Assembly: GCF_900129365.1 (NCBI RefSeq)
Contig: NZ_FQVM01000010.1
Span: forward strand, 28,278-92,277
DNA length: 64,000 bases
DNA from: Clostridium fallax
Lineage (GTDB): Bacteria; Bacillota; Clostridia; Clostridiales; Clostridiaceae
Direction: 5' to 3'
The translations under genes were made by a program, and so were the position numbers. A model generated the notes under the pieces. That model ran no database searches. It was not told the origin of the DNA and saw only the letters and a program-made list of their open reading frames with translations. The first letter of the stretch is position 1; the number at the start of each line of letters is the position of its first letter. Shown here piece by piece: positions 35,258 through 44,781 of this stretch.

Positions 35258-35980
35258 ATGCAAATAATAAAAGAGCAAGGGGTAGCTTTATATCATCAGT
35301 TGGCTGAAATAATAATTAATTTAATAGATAAAAAAGAGCTAAAAGAAAATGATAAGATACCATCTGAAAGAGAATTATGCGATATGTATAATATAAGTAG
35401 AACCACAGCAAGGCAAGCTCTTAGTGAATTAGAAAGAAAGGGATATATATATAAAGAGCATGGTAAGGGAACTTTTGTATCCCCTAAGATATTTAATCAA
35501 CAGTTATTTAAATTTTATAGTTTCACAGAAGAAATGAAAAAGTTAGGAAAAGAACCTACTTCTAAACTTTTAGGTTTTGATTTAATAAGAGCTAATGAAG
35601 AAATTGCACATAAATTAAAAATTAAAGAAAATGATCAGATATATAAAATTACAAGATTACGTTTAGCTGATAATGAAGCTATGATGGTTGAAAATACATA
35701 TTTACCAGAGAGTAGATTTCCGGATCTTGGAGAAAAATTATTGTTATCAAAAGCTCTTTATGAAATTTTCAAAGAAAAATATTTTGTTAAAATAACAAGG
35801 GCCACAGAAACTTTTAAATCAGTTATTATGAATAAAATAGATAGTAATCTTTTAAATAGTAAAAGTGGAATGGCAGCTATGAAAATTGAAAGAATAACTT
35901 ATGAAAGTGAAACTGTTATTGAGTATACAGTTAGTATTGCTAGAGGAGATAAATTTGAATATACAGTAAATTTAGATTAA
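35258..35980 (+). CDS. GntR/HutC family regulator (UTRA domain), amino-sugar type
   Basis: Transcription repressor with an N-terminal winged helix (LAEIIINLIDKKELKENDKIPSERELCDMYNISRTTARQALSEL region, KGTFVSP end near residue 80). A C-terminal UTRA ligand domain follows (IYKITRLRLADNEAMMVENTYLP). HutC-group members of this type (NagR, AgaR) respond to phosphorylated amino sugars, which fits the agaS and gatY genes downstream. AGGAGG precedes the ATG. Operator-like dyads lie before this gene and before agaS. Confidence 0.92.
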   Translation: MQIIKEQGVALYHQLAEIIINLIDKKELKENDKIPSERELCDMYNISRTTARQALSELERKGYIYKEHGKGTFVSPKIFNQQLFKFYSFTEEMKKLGKEPTSKLLGFDLIRANEEIAHKLKIKENDQIYKITRLRLADNEAMMVENTYLPESRFPDLGEKLLLSKALYEIFKEKYFVKITRATETFKSVIMNKIDSNLLNSKSGMAAMKIERITYESETVIEYTVSIARGDKFEYTVNLD

Positions 35981-36054
35981 TAATTTAAAAAAGTAAATCA
36001 TATAAATTTAAGGTTGAGGGATAACCTCTGCCTATTTTTTTATATAGAAATTTA

Positions 36055-36113
36055 TTGACATATTTTTAAAATAGGATTAACATAATATTAAGTGGTAATT
36101 ACCACTTAATATT
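36055..36113 (+). promoter_or_regulatory. agaS promoter with a perfect 30-bp operator palindrome
   Basis: TTGACA (36055), 17 bases, TAACAT (36078). A 30-bp perfect palindrome follows at once (36084-36113; centre AGTGGTAATTACCACT) and covers the expected start point. The GTGGTAATTACCAC core resembles sites of HutC-type GntR proteins, so the repressor would block initiation directly. Confidence 0.75.
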
Positions 36114-36155
36114 TGCAACGAATTTATTATAAAAAATTATTTTTTTATAATAAAT

Positions 36156-36173
36156 GGTAGTAACAATATTACC
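36156..36173. promoter_or_regulatory. Second GntR operator candidate in the agaS leader
   Basis: GGTAGTAACAATATTACC is an imperfect dyad that shares GGTAGTAACA and ATTAC with the site at 35095. Confidence 0.55.
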
Positions 36174-36188
36174 TATGGGGGGAGAAGT

Positions 36189-37358
36189 ATGAAGAATATA
36201 TTTGGGTTTGATGAAAAGAAATTAAGTGATTTGGGAGCTACTTATACAGCTACAGAAATTTATCAACAACCTAGACTTTGGAAAGAGGTTTATAAAATAA
36301 TAAACGATAACAAGGAAGAAATAAAAAAAATTAATAATAAAATAAAAGAAACTGAAAACATAAGAATAGTATTAACTGGTGCTGGAACATCGGCTTATGT
36401 AGGTGATACAGTAGAATGTTATTTGTTAAAAATTACAAGAAAAAGAGTACAATCAATAGCCACTACTGATATAGTATCAAATCCACAAGAATTTATAGAA
36501 AAAGATACACCTACAATATTAGTATCTTTTGCAAGATCCGGTAATAGCCCTGAAAGTGTAGGAACTTATAATTTATTTGAGCAATTATGTGATGATGTAA
36601 CTCAAGTGGTAATTACATGTAATAAAGATGGAGAGTTAGCTAAAAAAGCTAGAATGGATAAAAGGAATTTAGTAATACTTATGCCAGAAGAATCCAATGA
36701 TAAAAGTTTTGCTATGACAAGCTCTTTTACATGTATGTTACTAACAACATTATTGATTTTTGATATAGATAATTTAGAAACTAAAAAGACATTAGTTGAT
36801 GTTATATCAAACAATGCTCAAAGAATATTAGATAATGAATGGAAATCTATAAAAGAAGTTTCAGAGGAAGATTTTAATAGAATAGTTTATTTAGGTTCGG
36901 GCTCACTAAAAGGTCTAACAAAAGAGGCTGCATTAAAAAACTTAGAATTAACAAGTGGAAAGTTAGTGTCAGTATGTGAATCTATATTAGGTTTTAGACA
37001 TGGTCCAAAATCAATAATAAATGATGAAACAATAGTTGTAGCATTTATAGCTCAAAATGATTATACAAGGCTTTATGATTTAGATTTGGTTAAAGAAATT
37101 AATGGAGATTCAGGTAATCACAGACTTTGGATTATAAGTTATGACTATAATGAAGAGCTTAAGAAAAATTGTGATAAATTTTCTTCAATAGACATAAAAT
37201 ACGTACCAGAAGCTTTTGCATCATTAGATTATATTATATTTGCACAAGTATTTGCACTAATGAACTCAATAAAACTTGGAATATCACCAGATAATCCAAG
37301 GCCAGATGGAACAGTTAATAGGGTAGTAAAAGGGGTAACAATTCATAAATTTGAATAA
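36189..37358 (+). CDS. agaS: AgaS-like SIS-domain sugar-phosphate isomerase/deaminase
   Basis: Probably deaminates and isomerises galactosamine-6-phosphate to tagatose-6-phosphate. There are two SIS domains (about 45-185 and 215-350). Sugar-phosphate motifs are LTGAGTSAYVGDT, VSFARSGNSPESVGT, YLGSGSLKGLTKEAALKNLELT and the family block FRHGPKSIINDETIVV. The 389-residue length matches AgaS rather than GlmS. The likely operon continues 24 bases later with the aldolase. No tagatose-6-phosphate kinase or PTS gene is near, so these steps must be encoded elsewhere. Confidence 0.92.
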   Translation: MKNIFGFDEKKLSDLGATYTATEIYQQPRLWKEVYKIINDNKEEIKKINNKIKETENIRIVLTGAGTSAYVGDTVECYLLKITRKRVQSIATTDIVSNPQEFIEKDTPTILVSFARSGNSPESVGTYNLFEQLCDDVTQVVITCNKDGELAKKARMDKRNLVILMPEESNDKSFAMTSSFTCMLLTTLLIFDIDNLETKKTLVDVISNNAQRILDNEWKSIKEVSEEDFNRIVYLGSGSLKGLTKEAALKNLELTSGKLVSVCESILGFRHGPKSIINDETIVVAFIAQNDYTRLYDLDLVKEINGDSGNHRLWIISYDYNEELKKNCDKFSSIDIKYVPEAFASLDYIIFAQVFALMNSIKLGISPDNPRPDGTVNRVVKGVTIHKFE

Positions 37359-38240
<882 letters not shown>

Positions 38241-38330
38241 TTTCGTAAATAATCTATAATAAAATAATTTGATATATTCAATTATTGCAAAAAAATATCT
38301 ATGATGTTAGCATATAATTAGAATTAAAGT

Positions 38331-38583
38331 AAAGATTATAGTGAGGGAATATGGTTAAATTCCATAGCAGCCCCCGCTACTGTAAGCATGGACGATTGAT
38401 ATAATATGCCACTCAAAATGTTTGGGGAAGGAATATCAAGAGAATGATATGTAAGTCAGGATATCTCATATAATCTTCTAATCTATACCTTCGGGGGAAG
38501 GATAAGGTTTAATTAATCTATTACATGTTAAATACGTAGTATTTTAAGTAAATCTTTACCGGGCTCAAAGGGCTCGGTTTTTT
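38331..38583 (+). ncRNA. Cobalamin riboswitch with terminator
   Basis: B12-sensing leader of the downstream importer operon. P1 is AAAGATTATA (38331) pairing with TATAATCTT (38469). The conserved core TCCATAGCAGCCCCCGCTAC, the GCCACTC segment, GGGAAGG and the B12 box GTCAGGATAT are all present. The loop CCCCC can kiss the GGGGG loop of the hairpin CCTTCGGGGGAAGG (38488-38501). A terminator ACCGGGC/GCTCGGT with a T run ends at 38583, so ligand binding should stop transcription before 38670. Confidence 0.95.
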
Positions 38584-38669
38584 ATTTGAAAACAGAATAA
38601 AAAATTATTTATTAAGGAGAATATAAAATTAAGTTAATTAAAAAGAGAATTTTTAAATAGGAGATTTTA

Positions 38670-39527
38670 ATGAGTAATATAAAGTTTCATGTTTTACCAG
38701 CTATAATTATTAATATTATTTTTATGATAATTGTATTCTCAACAGATAATCCTTTATTAGTATTTGCTGTACTTTTTTGGACTCTTATACTTTTATTAAA
38801 ATATGGAGGAAGAAAAGATATAAAAAGGGGATTAAAAGTATTCATTCCCTTAGCGATAGTTACTGCGTTTATAAACCTATGCTTTGTAAGTGGAGGAGAA
38901 ATAGTTATTTTTAGGTTTTTAAATAAAAGTTTTACCCTAGAAACTATAGTATATGCATTAGTATCAACATTAAAATTAATTGTAGTTATTGATTTATTTT
39001 ATTTATTATCTTATATGATAGATTCCGATAAAAGTCTTTCTTATTTTTCATCTAAAATGCCTAAAGTTACATTGACTATGTTAATATCGTTAAAACTTGT
39101 ACCTAATATGAAAAAAAGGTTAATGGCTATAAAGGAGGTTTATGAAGTAAGAGGGGTGGATTATTCTAAAACTACAATGAAAGATAAAATAAAAAGCTAT
39201 TTTCCTGTTTTATCTATTCTGTTAGAGGACTCTTTAGAGTGCTCTTTTGATATAGGAGAAAGTGCATATGTTCGTGGTTTTTTAAGTGGAAAGAGAAGTG
39301 AATACGAAAAAAGTTATTTAAAATTTCAAGATAAAATATTATTAATTTTATCAATATTAATATTTATAGTTCATATTATTTTTCTAATAAATGGATATAC
39401 AGAATATGATGTATATAAGGTAAATAGTCTTTTAGATTTCATTAATATATATTCTATATTAGAGATGGGAATAATAGTATTTATAACGTTTTTGATATTG
39501 ATATTTTTAAGGGAAAGGAATAAGTAA
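38670..39527 (+). CDS. ECF transporter T component (cobalamin-regulated)
   Basis: Energy-coupling membrane subunit (CbiQ/EcfT family) that links the two ATPase halves to the S component. It has about six hydrophobic segments in 285 residues. The coupling helices carry EVYEVRGVDYSK and ESAYVRGFLSG, the two Ala/x-Arg-Gly motifs of the family. It is the first gene after the B12 riboswitch. The ATPase gene starts one base after its stop codon, so this is a dedicated group I system. Confidence 0.92.
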   Translation: MSNIKFHVLPAIIINIIFMIIVFSTDNPLLVFAVLFWTLILLLKYGGRKDIKRGLKVFIPLAIVTAFINLCFVSGGEIVIFRFLNKSFTLETIVYALVSTLKLIVVIDLFYLLSYMIDSDKSLSYFSSKMPKVTLTMLISLKLVPNMKKRLMAIKEVYEVRGVDYSKTTMKDKIKSYFPVLSILLEDSLECSFDIGESAYVRGFLSGKRSEYEKSYLKFQDKILLILSILIFIVHIIFLINGYTEYDVYKVNSLLDFINIYSILEMGIIVFITFLILIFLRERNK

Positions 39528-39528
39528 A

Positions 39529-41187
39529 ATGAGTTATATTAGTTTGCAAAATGTAACATATAATTATCCACTGCAAAAAATCAAAGCTTTAAACAATATA
39601 ACTTTAAATATAGATAAAGGAGAAATTGTTTTTATATTGGGTAAATCTGGTTCTGGGAAATCTACTTTAGCAAGGTGTTTAACAGGTGCAATTCCATATT
39701 TTTATGGTGGAGATATTTCTGGGGAAATATTAATTAATAATAAATCTATAAGAAATTTTACTCATAAAGAGAGAGCTAAGGAAATAACTATGGTTTTTCA
39801 GGATCCAGAAAGACAATTAGTAATGGATAAGGTCCATAGAGAGATAGCTTTTTCTTTAGAAAATATAGGCGTTTGTGATAAAGAGATAAAAAGAAGAGTT
39901 TGGGAAACTATGACGTTTTTTAATATATCACATCTTTGGAATAGGGAAGTAGTATCCTTATCTGGAGGTGAGAAACAAAAGGTTGTAATAGCTTCAGCGG
40001 TAGCTTTAAAACCTAATTGCATAGTTTTAGATGAACCTATATCTCAATTAGACCCTCAAAGTGCTGAAGAGGTTATTTACTTCATAAAAAAAATAAATGA
40101 AGAATTAGGAATTACAATAATTATTATAGAACAAAGAATAGATAAGTGGTTTGATATAAGTGACAGAATTTTAATGATAGATAATGGAAAGATAAAGTTT
40201 ATAGGAAATAAAGAAGAATTCTATAAAGAAAATTCCTATAACTTTTTACCTTCTTATTTAAAAGTTAATAAATTATTAGGTGAAAAGTCTTATAAAAGTA
40301 TAAAAGATACTAGAAAAATTATAAACAAATTAAATTATAAAAATACAAAAAATGTTTTACAAGAAAATACTTCTGATAATAAGAATAAGTTTAGCTTAAA
40401 AAATATTTTTAAAAAGCAGGTAGAGGAAAAATATCTTATTAAGTTAAGAAATATATCTGTAAAAAAAGAAGATAAAACTATATTAAGTGATATAAACTTA
40501 AATTTTAAAGGATCAACCTTTTATACAATAATGGGAGAAAACGGAGCAGGTAAAAGTACATTACTTAAAACTTTAATGGGATTGATAGATTTTAAGGGAG
40601 ATATATATTTAAAAGAAAAATCTATAAAGAATCTTAAAAGAAAAGAAATAGCTAAGTTAATAGGGTATGTATCTCAGAATCCTAATGATTATATTTCAAA
40701 GGATACTGTAGAAGAAGAGATAAAATTTACTTTAAGTAATTTTGGAATAAATGATGATAAATCTGTAGATGATATATTAAATGAGTTAAACATAACTAGT
40801 TTAAAATATATGAATCCAAGAGATGTAAGTGGTGGGGAAAAACAAAGGATAGCGATAGCTTCTATAATGGTTATGAAACCTAAAATTATAATATTAGATG
40901 AACCTACAAGAGGATTAGATAATGTTACTAAAGAAAGGCTTGGAGAATTTTTAAAGTCTTTAGTTAAATCTGGATCAACGGTTATAATGGTAACTCATGA
41001 TATGGATTTTACCAGTGAATATTCAGATGAAATAATTTTAATGTTTAATGGAAAAATAATAGCTAAAGATTATAAAGAAAAAATATTAAAGGATGGAATT
41101 TATTATACATCTATAGTACATAATTTATTTAAAGATAAATATCCTAATGTATTTTCAATAAAAGATTTTAAAAATTTATTAAAGTAG
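39529..41187 (+). CDS. ECF transporter ATPase, fused A-A' double domain
   Basis: Both ATPase domains of the ECF importer are in one 552-residue chain. Domain 1 has Walker A GKSGSGKST, signature SLSGGEKQKV and Walker B CIVLDEPISQLD. Domain 2 (from about residue 300) has Walker A GENGAGKST, signature VSGGEKQRIA and Walker B IIILDEPTRGLD. A Lys/Asn-rich linker joins them. The usual arrangement in other ECF loci is two separate genes (ecfA, ecfA'), but fused forms are known. It overlaps no neighbour, and the S component starts eight bases downstream. Confidence 0.93.
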   Translation: MSYISLQNVTYNYPLQKIKALNNITLNIDKGEIVFILGKSGSGKSTLARCLTGAIPYFYGGDISGEILINNKSIRNFTHKERAKEITMVFQDPERQLVMDKVHREIAFSLENIGVCDKEIKRRVWETMTFFNISHLWNREVVSLSGGEKQKVVIASAVALKPNCIVLDEPISQLDPQSAEEVIYFIKKINEELGITIIIIEQRIDKWFDISDRILMIDNGKIKFIGNKEEFYKENSYNFLPSYLKVNKLLGEKSYKSIKDTRKIINKLNYKNTKNVLQENTSDNKNKFSLKNIFKKQVEEKYLIKLRNISVKKEDKTILSDINLNFKGSTFYTIMGENGAGKSTLLKTLMGLIDFKGDIYLKEKSIKNLKRKEIAKLIGYVSQNPNDYISKDTVEEEIKFTLSNFGINDDKSVDDILNELNITSLKYMNPRDVSGGEKQRIAIASIMVMKPKIIILDEPTRGLDNVTKERLGEFLKSLVKSGSTVIMVTHDMDFTSEYSDEIILMFNGKIIAKDYKEKILKDGIYYTSIVHNLFKDKYPNVFSIKDFKNLLK

Positions 41188-41194
41188 GTAAGTT

Positions 41195-41869
41195 ATGAAA
41201 AAGAATTTTATTTTATTAATAGGAATAACTCCACTAATTTTAATTACATTGTTTATAAAAAAGTTAGGAAGTAGTACATATTTTGCAGCAATACTAACAC
41301 TTACAGTGATTTTTACTTTATTTATGAGTTATTTATATTTTGAAAAAAGTGATAATGGAACAAAAGAAATCGCTATAATTGCAACTTTAAGTGCTTTTGC
41401 AGCAGTAGCTAGAGTTCCTTTTGCAATGATTCCTAATGTCCAACCTACTACTTTTATAGTTGCTATATCAGGTTTAGTTTTTGGTCCATATGAGGGATTT
41501 TTAGTAGGTTCTTCTGCTGCATTCATATCTAATATATTTTTAGGACAAGGACCTTGGACTCCTTGGCAAATGGTTGCATGGGGAGTTATTGGAGCTATAA
41601 GTGGATTAATAGGAAAAGGTAATAAAAGGCCTAAGACAGAAGTCTTTGCTATAATCTGTTTATTTTATGGTTTTTTATTTGGAGCTATAATGAATCTTTG
41701 GCATATAGTTGGTTTTATAAAGGACATAAATAAAACAACAATATTATTAGCCTATATAAATAGTTTCCCTTTTGATTTACTTCATGGCCTTGGTAATTTC
41801 TTTTTTTCTATAATATTTTATGAAAAATTTTATAAGATATTATTTAGATTTAAGTTAAGAATTACTTAG
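41195..41869 (+). CDS. ECF transporter S component, inferred cobalamin/cobamide
   Basis: Membrane substrate-binding subunit with about six hydrophobic segments in 224 residues. The EIAIIATLSAFAAVARVPFAMIP block and GLVFGPYEGFLVGSSAAFISNIF are characteristic of S components, and GQGPWTPWQMVAWGVIGAISG is a conserved loop. Position in a B12-riboswitch operon with T and A subunits makes cobalamin or a precursor such as cobinamide the likely cargo, as for the described CbrT-type transporter. Specificity cannot be read from sequence alone. Confidence 0.88.
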   Translation: MKKNFILLIGITPLILITLFIKKLGSSTYFAAILTLTVIFTLFMSYLYFEKSDNGTKEIAIIATLSAFAAVARVPFAMIPNVQPTTFIVAISGLVFGPYEGFLVGSSAAFISNIFLGQGPWTPWQMVAWGVIGAISGLIGKGNKRPKTEVFAIICLFYGFLFGAIMNLWHIVGFIKDINKTTILLAYINSFPFDLLHGLGNFFFSIIFYEKFYKILFRFKLRIT

Positions 41870-41932
41870 ATTAAAAAATTAATTTTAATCTAAGTTTAAT
41901 TTAAAATTAATTTAGTTTTAGGGAGGTTAAAA

Positions 41933-43924
41933 ATGAAAAGAGGAATAAAAAGTACTTTATCATCAATGGCATTAATATTTTTCTTTATATCAATGTTTTT
42001 AGGTATTACAGGAATTAACGTTTATGCTGCAGATGGAAAAAACGTATATGTTACAGTTGAGGGACTAAATTCTATAATATCAGAAGGTCCTTCTAAAGGA
42101 AATAATGCATTAGAGGCTTTAGAAAATTTTTTAAATAATAAAAAGATAAATTATAAAGCAACGAATGGAAAATGGGGAGCTTATATAGAAGAAATAAATG
42201 GACTAAAGGCAGGAAACTTTGGAAGATATGATGGATGGGGATATTACATAAAAAATAATCATAAATTTATAGTACCACAAGTTTCTATTGATAATTATAA
42301 ATTAAATGCTGGAGACAAAATTACTGTATATTATAATGAGTATGGAGTAACAGCTTTACCTAATATAGTAAGTTTTGAGCCTAAAGTTGTTAAAGAAGAT
42401 CATCCATTTAAAATGCAAATTTTAGAAAGTTCTATTGATTATAAAACAAATAAAGAAATCAAAACACCAATAAAAAATGTTAGTGTACAAATAGATAATA
42501 AAAATTATACAACTAATGAAGAGGGATTTATTGATGTAGATCCATTAAAAAATGGAGAGCATATCTATAGAATAACTGGATATCAAAAAGAAAATGTTCC
42601 TAAGGTTTCTGAGGATAATGATAAATTTATAGTAGATAGTATTAATGCTCCAGTTATATCTTTTGTAAAATCTGACGATTCTAAAGTAGATGAAAATAAT
42701 GATATTAAAAAAGAAAATAAAGAAGATAAAAACACAAAAGAAGAAAACAATGAAAATATTAAAAAGAATAGTATAGATAAAGATACTATAGATAATCAAT
42801 ATAATGAAACTTTAAAATATTTAGAGGAAAAAGAAGCTTCCCCTTGGGCTGCATTTTCTTTATATAAAGCAGGAGTTAGGGTTAAGTCTAATTTTTTAAG
42901 CGAATTAGATAAATCTTTAGAAGAAACTCCTCTAGAAAATATGAGACCTGGAGAACTTGAAACAAATATTATTGGACTAGCTTCTTTAGGATTTTCTCCA
43001 TATGACTATAAGGGAAACAATTTTGTAAAAGAATTATATTCAAGAGATATAAATAAATTTCTTACTAATGAGTTAATTTTTGGTTTATTAACTTATAGGG
43101 CTGTAAATATAAAGGAAGAGTATATAATAACTAAAAGTGATTTAGTAAATAAAATATTAGATAAAAAATTATTAAATGATAAAGATGGTAAAAATCTAAC
43201 TGGTTGGGCATGGGCAGGAGATAAAATAGATCCTGATATGACAGCAGCGGCTATAAATGCATTAGCTCCTTATTATAATGGTAAAACTTTAGCTAATGTA
43301 GATAATAATAAAATAAAATCAGTTGTAGATAATTCAATAGATACATTATCATTAATGCAAGATAATAATGGAAATATAATAGGAAATTATGGACCATCTT
43401 CAGAAACTGATGCTTTTGTAATAATGGCATTAACATCAGTTGGATTAAATCCTCAAGGAGAAAAGTTCACTAAAAATAATAATAATTTAGTGAAGGGATT
43501 CTTAAGCTATAAGGGTGAAAATGGAGCATTTAATCATAATCCAGAAGTTAAAAATAATTATTTTGCAACAGAACAATCCTTTAGAGCTTTAATGAATCTA
43601 AAAAATTATAATGGTGAAAATAAAGTAGACTATTATACAAGTAATATAGATAAAAATAAATTAAAAGTTATAAAAAAAGAAGTTAATGAGCAAAATAACA
43701 ATGAAAATGATAAAGAACAAAATAATAACATAGCTGTTGAAAATAATAGCAGTAATGATGAAGTAATAGTAAAAGTTCAAGATACTTCTTCAAAGGAAAA
43801 TGAAAATAACAAAAAAATACCTAAAACAGGTTCTCCAATGGGAACTACAGAGATTTTATTTATATCTCTTCTTATAGGTTCCTTAGGAGTATTAGCAATT
43901 TATAAAGGTAGAAAAGAGGCATAA
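41933..43924 (+). CDS. Sortase-anchored, intrinsic-factor-like cobalamin-binding surface protein (inferred)
   Basis: Surface protein of 663 residues. Domains in order: signal peptide to about residue 32 (NVYA); DUF4430 domain (about 37-137, the fold of the transcobalamin/intrinsic factor beta domain), with FGRYDGWGYYIKN; an Ig/carboxypeptidase-regulatory-like segment (about 140-240); an acidic Asn/Lys/Glu linker (245-290); an alpha-helical region (about 290-560) with repeated GWAWAGD, PDMTAAAINALAPYY, ETDAFVIMALTSVG and ATEQSFRALMNL motifs, as in prenyltransferase/intrinsic-factor alpha/alpha barrels; another linker; sorting signal IPKTG (629-633), hydrophobic helix and basic tail. Location in the B12-riboswitch operon supports cobamide capture at the wall. 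Confidence 0.85.
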   Translation: MKRGIKSTLSSMALIFFFISMFLGITGINVYAADGKNVYVTVEGLNSIISEGPSKGNNALEALENFLNNKKINYKATNGKWGAYIEEINGLKAGNFGRYDGWGYYIKNNHKFIVPQVSIDNYKLNAGDKITVYYNEYGVTALPNIVSFEPKVVKEDHPFKMQILESSIDYKTNKEIKTPIKNVSVQIDNKNYTTNEEGFIDVDPLKNGEHIYRITGYQKENVPKVSEDNDKFIVDSINAPVISFVKSDDSKVDENNDIKKENKEDKNTKEENNENIKKNSIDKDTIDNQYNETLKYLEEKEASPWAAFSLYKAGVRVKSNFLSELDKSLEETPLENMRPGELETNIIGLASLGFSPYDYKGNNFVKELYSRDINKFLTNELIFGLLTYRAVNIKEEYIITKSDLVNKILDKKLLNDKDGKNLTGWAWAGDKIDPDMTAAAINALAPYYNGKTLANVDNNKIKSVVDNSIDTLSLMQDNNGNIIGNYGPSSETDAFVIMALTSVGLNPQGEKFTKNNNNLVKGFLSYKGENGAFNHNPEVKNNYFATEQSFRALMNLKNYNGENKVDYYTSNIDKNKLKVIKKEVNEQNNNENDKEQNNNIAVENNSSNDEVIVKVQDTSSKENENNKKIPKTGSPMGTTEILFISLLIGSLGVLAIYKGRKEA

Positions 43925-43925
43925 T

Positions 43926-44654
43926 ATGAAAAATAAAAAGATAATAATATGTATAATAGTAGTAGTTGCAGCAGTATTATCTTTAATAAGTGTAAATTAT
44001 GCAGGAAATAAGATTAAGCTATCTACTAATGAAAGTAATATTGTAGAAGAACGCAATAATGATGATACAAAAAAAGAAGAAGCTAAAGAAGAAACTCCAA
44101 AAGTAGAAGAAAGTAAGGATTCTAATAAAGCTGAAGATAATCAAAGCAAGGAAGAAACTAATGTACAAAATAAAAATAATGATAACAACAAAAGTGAAGA
44201 TAATAAAATAAATACAAATCCTTCAGCTAATATAAAAAATCAAACTGAAGAAAACAAAAACACAGAAAATAATAAGGCTAGTATATCTAATGAGCCTAAG
44301 AAAGAAAATATTATACAAAAGGAAGAGCAAAAACAACCTAAAAAGGAAGTTGTTTACATTGAGATAATTAATGGAACTAATGGTCAAAGCTTAGGCAGTG
44401 GTCAGGTTACATTAGATCAAAATAGAAATCTTAATGATATAATGAATAGCTTTTTATCTAATAATGGAATTAAATATATAAATAAAAATGGATATATTTC
44501 TATGATGTATGGGTTGTCTGAATTTGATGAAGGACCTACAAGTGGATGGTGTTACTATATAAATGGTAATAAAGGTACTGTAGGAATAAAGGGATATACA
44601 CCTAAACCTGGGGACAAAATAGTATGGAAATATTTAAAAGATGGACTTAATTAA
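43926..44654 (+). CDS. Membrane-anchored DUF4430 protein
   Basis: Second transcobalamin-beta-like protein of the operon, starting one base after the previous stop. An uncleaved-looking N-terminal membrane helix (about residues 4-24) is followed by a 110-residue Lys/Glu/Asn spacer that could cross the wall. The DUF4430 domain fills residues 143-242 with SGWCYYINGNKG and GYTPKPGDKIVWKY. I infer that it receives cobamide from the wall-anchored protein and passes it to the ECF S component. No barrel domain and no sorting signal are present. Confidence 0.87.
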   Translation: MKNKKIIICIIVVVAAVLSLISVNYAGNKIKLSTNESNIVEERNNDDTKKEEAKEETPKVEESKDSNKAEDNQSKEETNVQNKNNDNNKSEDNKINTNPSANIKNQTEENKNTENNKASISNEPKKENIIQKEEQKQPKKEVVYIEIINGTNGQSLGSGQVTLDQNRNLNDIMNSFLSNNGIKYINKNGYISMMYGLSEFDEGPTSGWCYYINGNKGTVGIKGYTPKPGDKIVWKYLKDGLN

Positions 44655-44670
44655 ATAATAAAAGCTTAAA

Positions 44671-44715
44671 ATTAATGCTATAAATTTTAAATAATTTATA
44701 GCATTAATTTTTTTA
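44671..44715 (+). terminator. Terminator of the cobalamin operon
   Basis: A 16-bp stem (ATTAATGCTATAAATT and complement) with a 5-base loop is followed by a T run. Confidence 0.92.
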
Positions 44716-44781
44716 TATTTTTTAATAAATTATATTTTAAATAAATATAATTTATTAAATATATAAAAGGGAGAGTGAATA

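Noticed and set aside
35095..36173. Repeated GGTAGTAAC units as a possible CRISPR array
   Set aside because: There are only two degenerate copies about 1 kb apart in promoter regions. They fit operators, not spaced repeats.
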